Below are positions 63,106-64,000 of a stretch of 64,000 bases of DNA, one piece after another (position 1 is the stretch's first letter; every line of letters starts with the position of its first letter). The position numbers and the translations under genes are program-made. This stretch comes from Irpex lacteus. Taxonomy: Eukaryota; Basidiomycota; Agaricomycetes; Polyporales; Irpicaceae. Location of the stretch: positions 1,612,001 through 1,676,000 of the forward strand of contig MQVO02000004.1 of assembly GCA_001986395.2 (NCBI GenBank), in the 5' to 3' direction. A model generated the notes under the pieces. That model was not told the origin of the DNA and searched no databases. It saw nothing but the letters and a program-made list of their open reading frames with translations.

Positions 63106-64000
63106 TTAGAGGTTCCTCTCGATGAAGCTCTCGATAGCACCCTCGGCAGTCAGAGGGTACTCCTTGAGCACAACGCTGCCATTCTCAATAAACGTATTCG
63201 GCTGAACGAAGATCTTGCGAGGCTAGTCACAGCAAACTCGTCAGTCAAAGCTCAGAAATCTACAGTCTAGAAATAAACACATACCTGCTTCTTTGCCAAA
63301 ACGACGTTCCTGATCTCGCCTTCCCAGCCAGCGAACGGTGTCGTGAGCTTAGCATAGAACTCACGTGCACCAGCACCATCAGCTGTGCTCTTGCGCACTT
63401 GGAGGTCGATGAGGAGCTTGCCAGCGGCGGCACGGCCTTCCTTCAGGACCTTCTCGCGGTCGACGCGAACGTATACATTCTCAAGAGAGCCGTCTGCGCC
63501 ACGGACCTCTTCGAGACGGGCGATGCCTGCCTTGATGAGATGTTGGGTGATGCCAAGACTAACGAACTATCTTGAGCATAACCAAGAGTTGTGACGACAA
63601 CAAATGACCTACCGTGCCTGCATGTGTGCCTGTCCGTGCTTCTTGCTTACAGGGTCGTAGAACTCGAGGGCTTTGAGACCTGCACGAGCCATGAGAAGGA
63701 AGGTGATGTATTGGATGTCTTCAGCCTCCTTCTTGTCTGTGTACTATTGGTATGGAAACAACATTCAGCAAACGTCGGATCACCCTAGAAACGATGAGCA
63801 ACTAACCTTGAAGATTTCCAGAATTCGTGGTTCACTCGCCACTGGGAGTGATTGTTGAGTACCCCAGTTATAGTATGAACAAAGAAAGCTTACGATAGAG
63901 GGCAACAGTCTCCGCACGGCATTCTTCCATCGAAGAGGACACCTCACCCAGGACAGAGTCTGGGGTCTGACCAGCCTTGTACCACGAAGTTCTGGAATAT
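63106..64000 (-). CDS. DPP3: Dipeptidyl peptidase III (M49), C-terminal part, 5' end beyond window
   Basis: DPP III is a cytosolic zinc exopeptidase that removes dipeptides from short peptides. The visible part begins SRTSWYKAGQTPDSVLGEVS and continues SSMEECRAETVALY, the EECRAE motif that supplies the third zinc ligand. The HELLGH motif must lie beyond 64000. Later exons read IQYITFLLMARAGLKALEFY, HGQAHMQARYGVTQHLIKAG, VYVRVDREKVLKEGRAAAGK and FAGWEGEIRNVVLAKKQ. RKIFVQPNTFIENGSVVLKE, shared by the family, follows. It ends AIESFIERNL with TAA at 63106-63108. Short introns separate the exons. Confidence 0.92.

Overview
This window is nuclear DNA from a filamentous basidiomycete, most likely an Agaricomycete. 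The genes are split by many short introns (about 45-80 nt, GT-AG) and lie densely on both strands. The recognisable proteins are eukaryotic and fungal: LUC7, BUD23, BCS1, YCK-type casein kinase 1, GID4, Ran, YME1, XPD/RAD3, FKS1 glucan synthase, PTC7 and dipeptidyl peptidase III. A MACPF protein and a tiny CxxC-ended cysteine-rich protein of a kind common in mushrooms also point to this group. I cannot name the order or genus. Coordinates of multi-exon genes run from start codon to stop codon, including introns.

Layout. 1-7 kb: a J-domain protein cut by the window edge (-), LUC7 (-), BUD23 (+), BCS1 (-) and an unrecognised gene (+). 7.2-9 kb: a MACPF pore-former-like gene (-) whose reading frame breaks at the family signature. 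9.7-16.2 kb: a RING protein (-) and a large JmjC protein (+), with only 76 bp between their start codons. 16.9-21.6 kb: casein kinase 1 (-) and GID4 (-). 21.6-25.7 kb: a gene-poor island with several coding-like but broken patches. 25.7-28.5 kb: an MFS transporter (-). 29.9-39.6 kb: Ran (+), an LEA-2-type membrane protein (+), a TMCO4/DUF726 lipase-like protein (-) and the i-AAA protease YME1 (+). 39.6-42.6 kb: a second gene-poor island, which holds an inverted, diverged copy of a segment from the first. 42.6-64 kb: a cysteine-rich microprotein (+), XPD (-), an intronless mitochondrial TPR-like protein (+), a coiled-coil protein (+), FKS1 (-), an unrecognised gene (-), an LRR-like gene (+), PTC7 (+) and the C-terminal part of dipeptidyl peptidase III (-).

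Most genes are unlinked housekeeping functions: splicing, rRNA methylation, transcription/repair, nuclear transport, wall synthesis, and mitochondrial assembly and quality control. I see no biosynthetic cluster, CRISPR, intact transposon, rRNA or convincing tRNA. The parts most worth a second look are the frameshifted MACPF gene, the duplicated segment shared by the two gene-poor islands, the RING/JmjC shared promoter, the microprotein, and the divergent FKS1 hot-spot residues.
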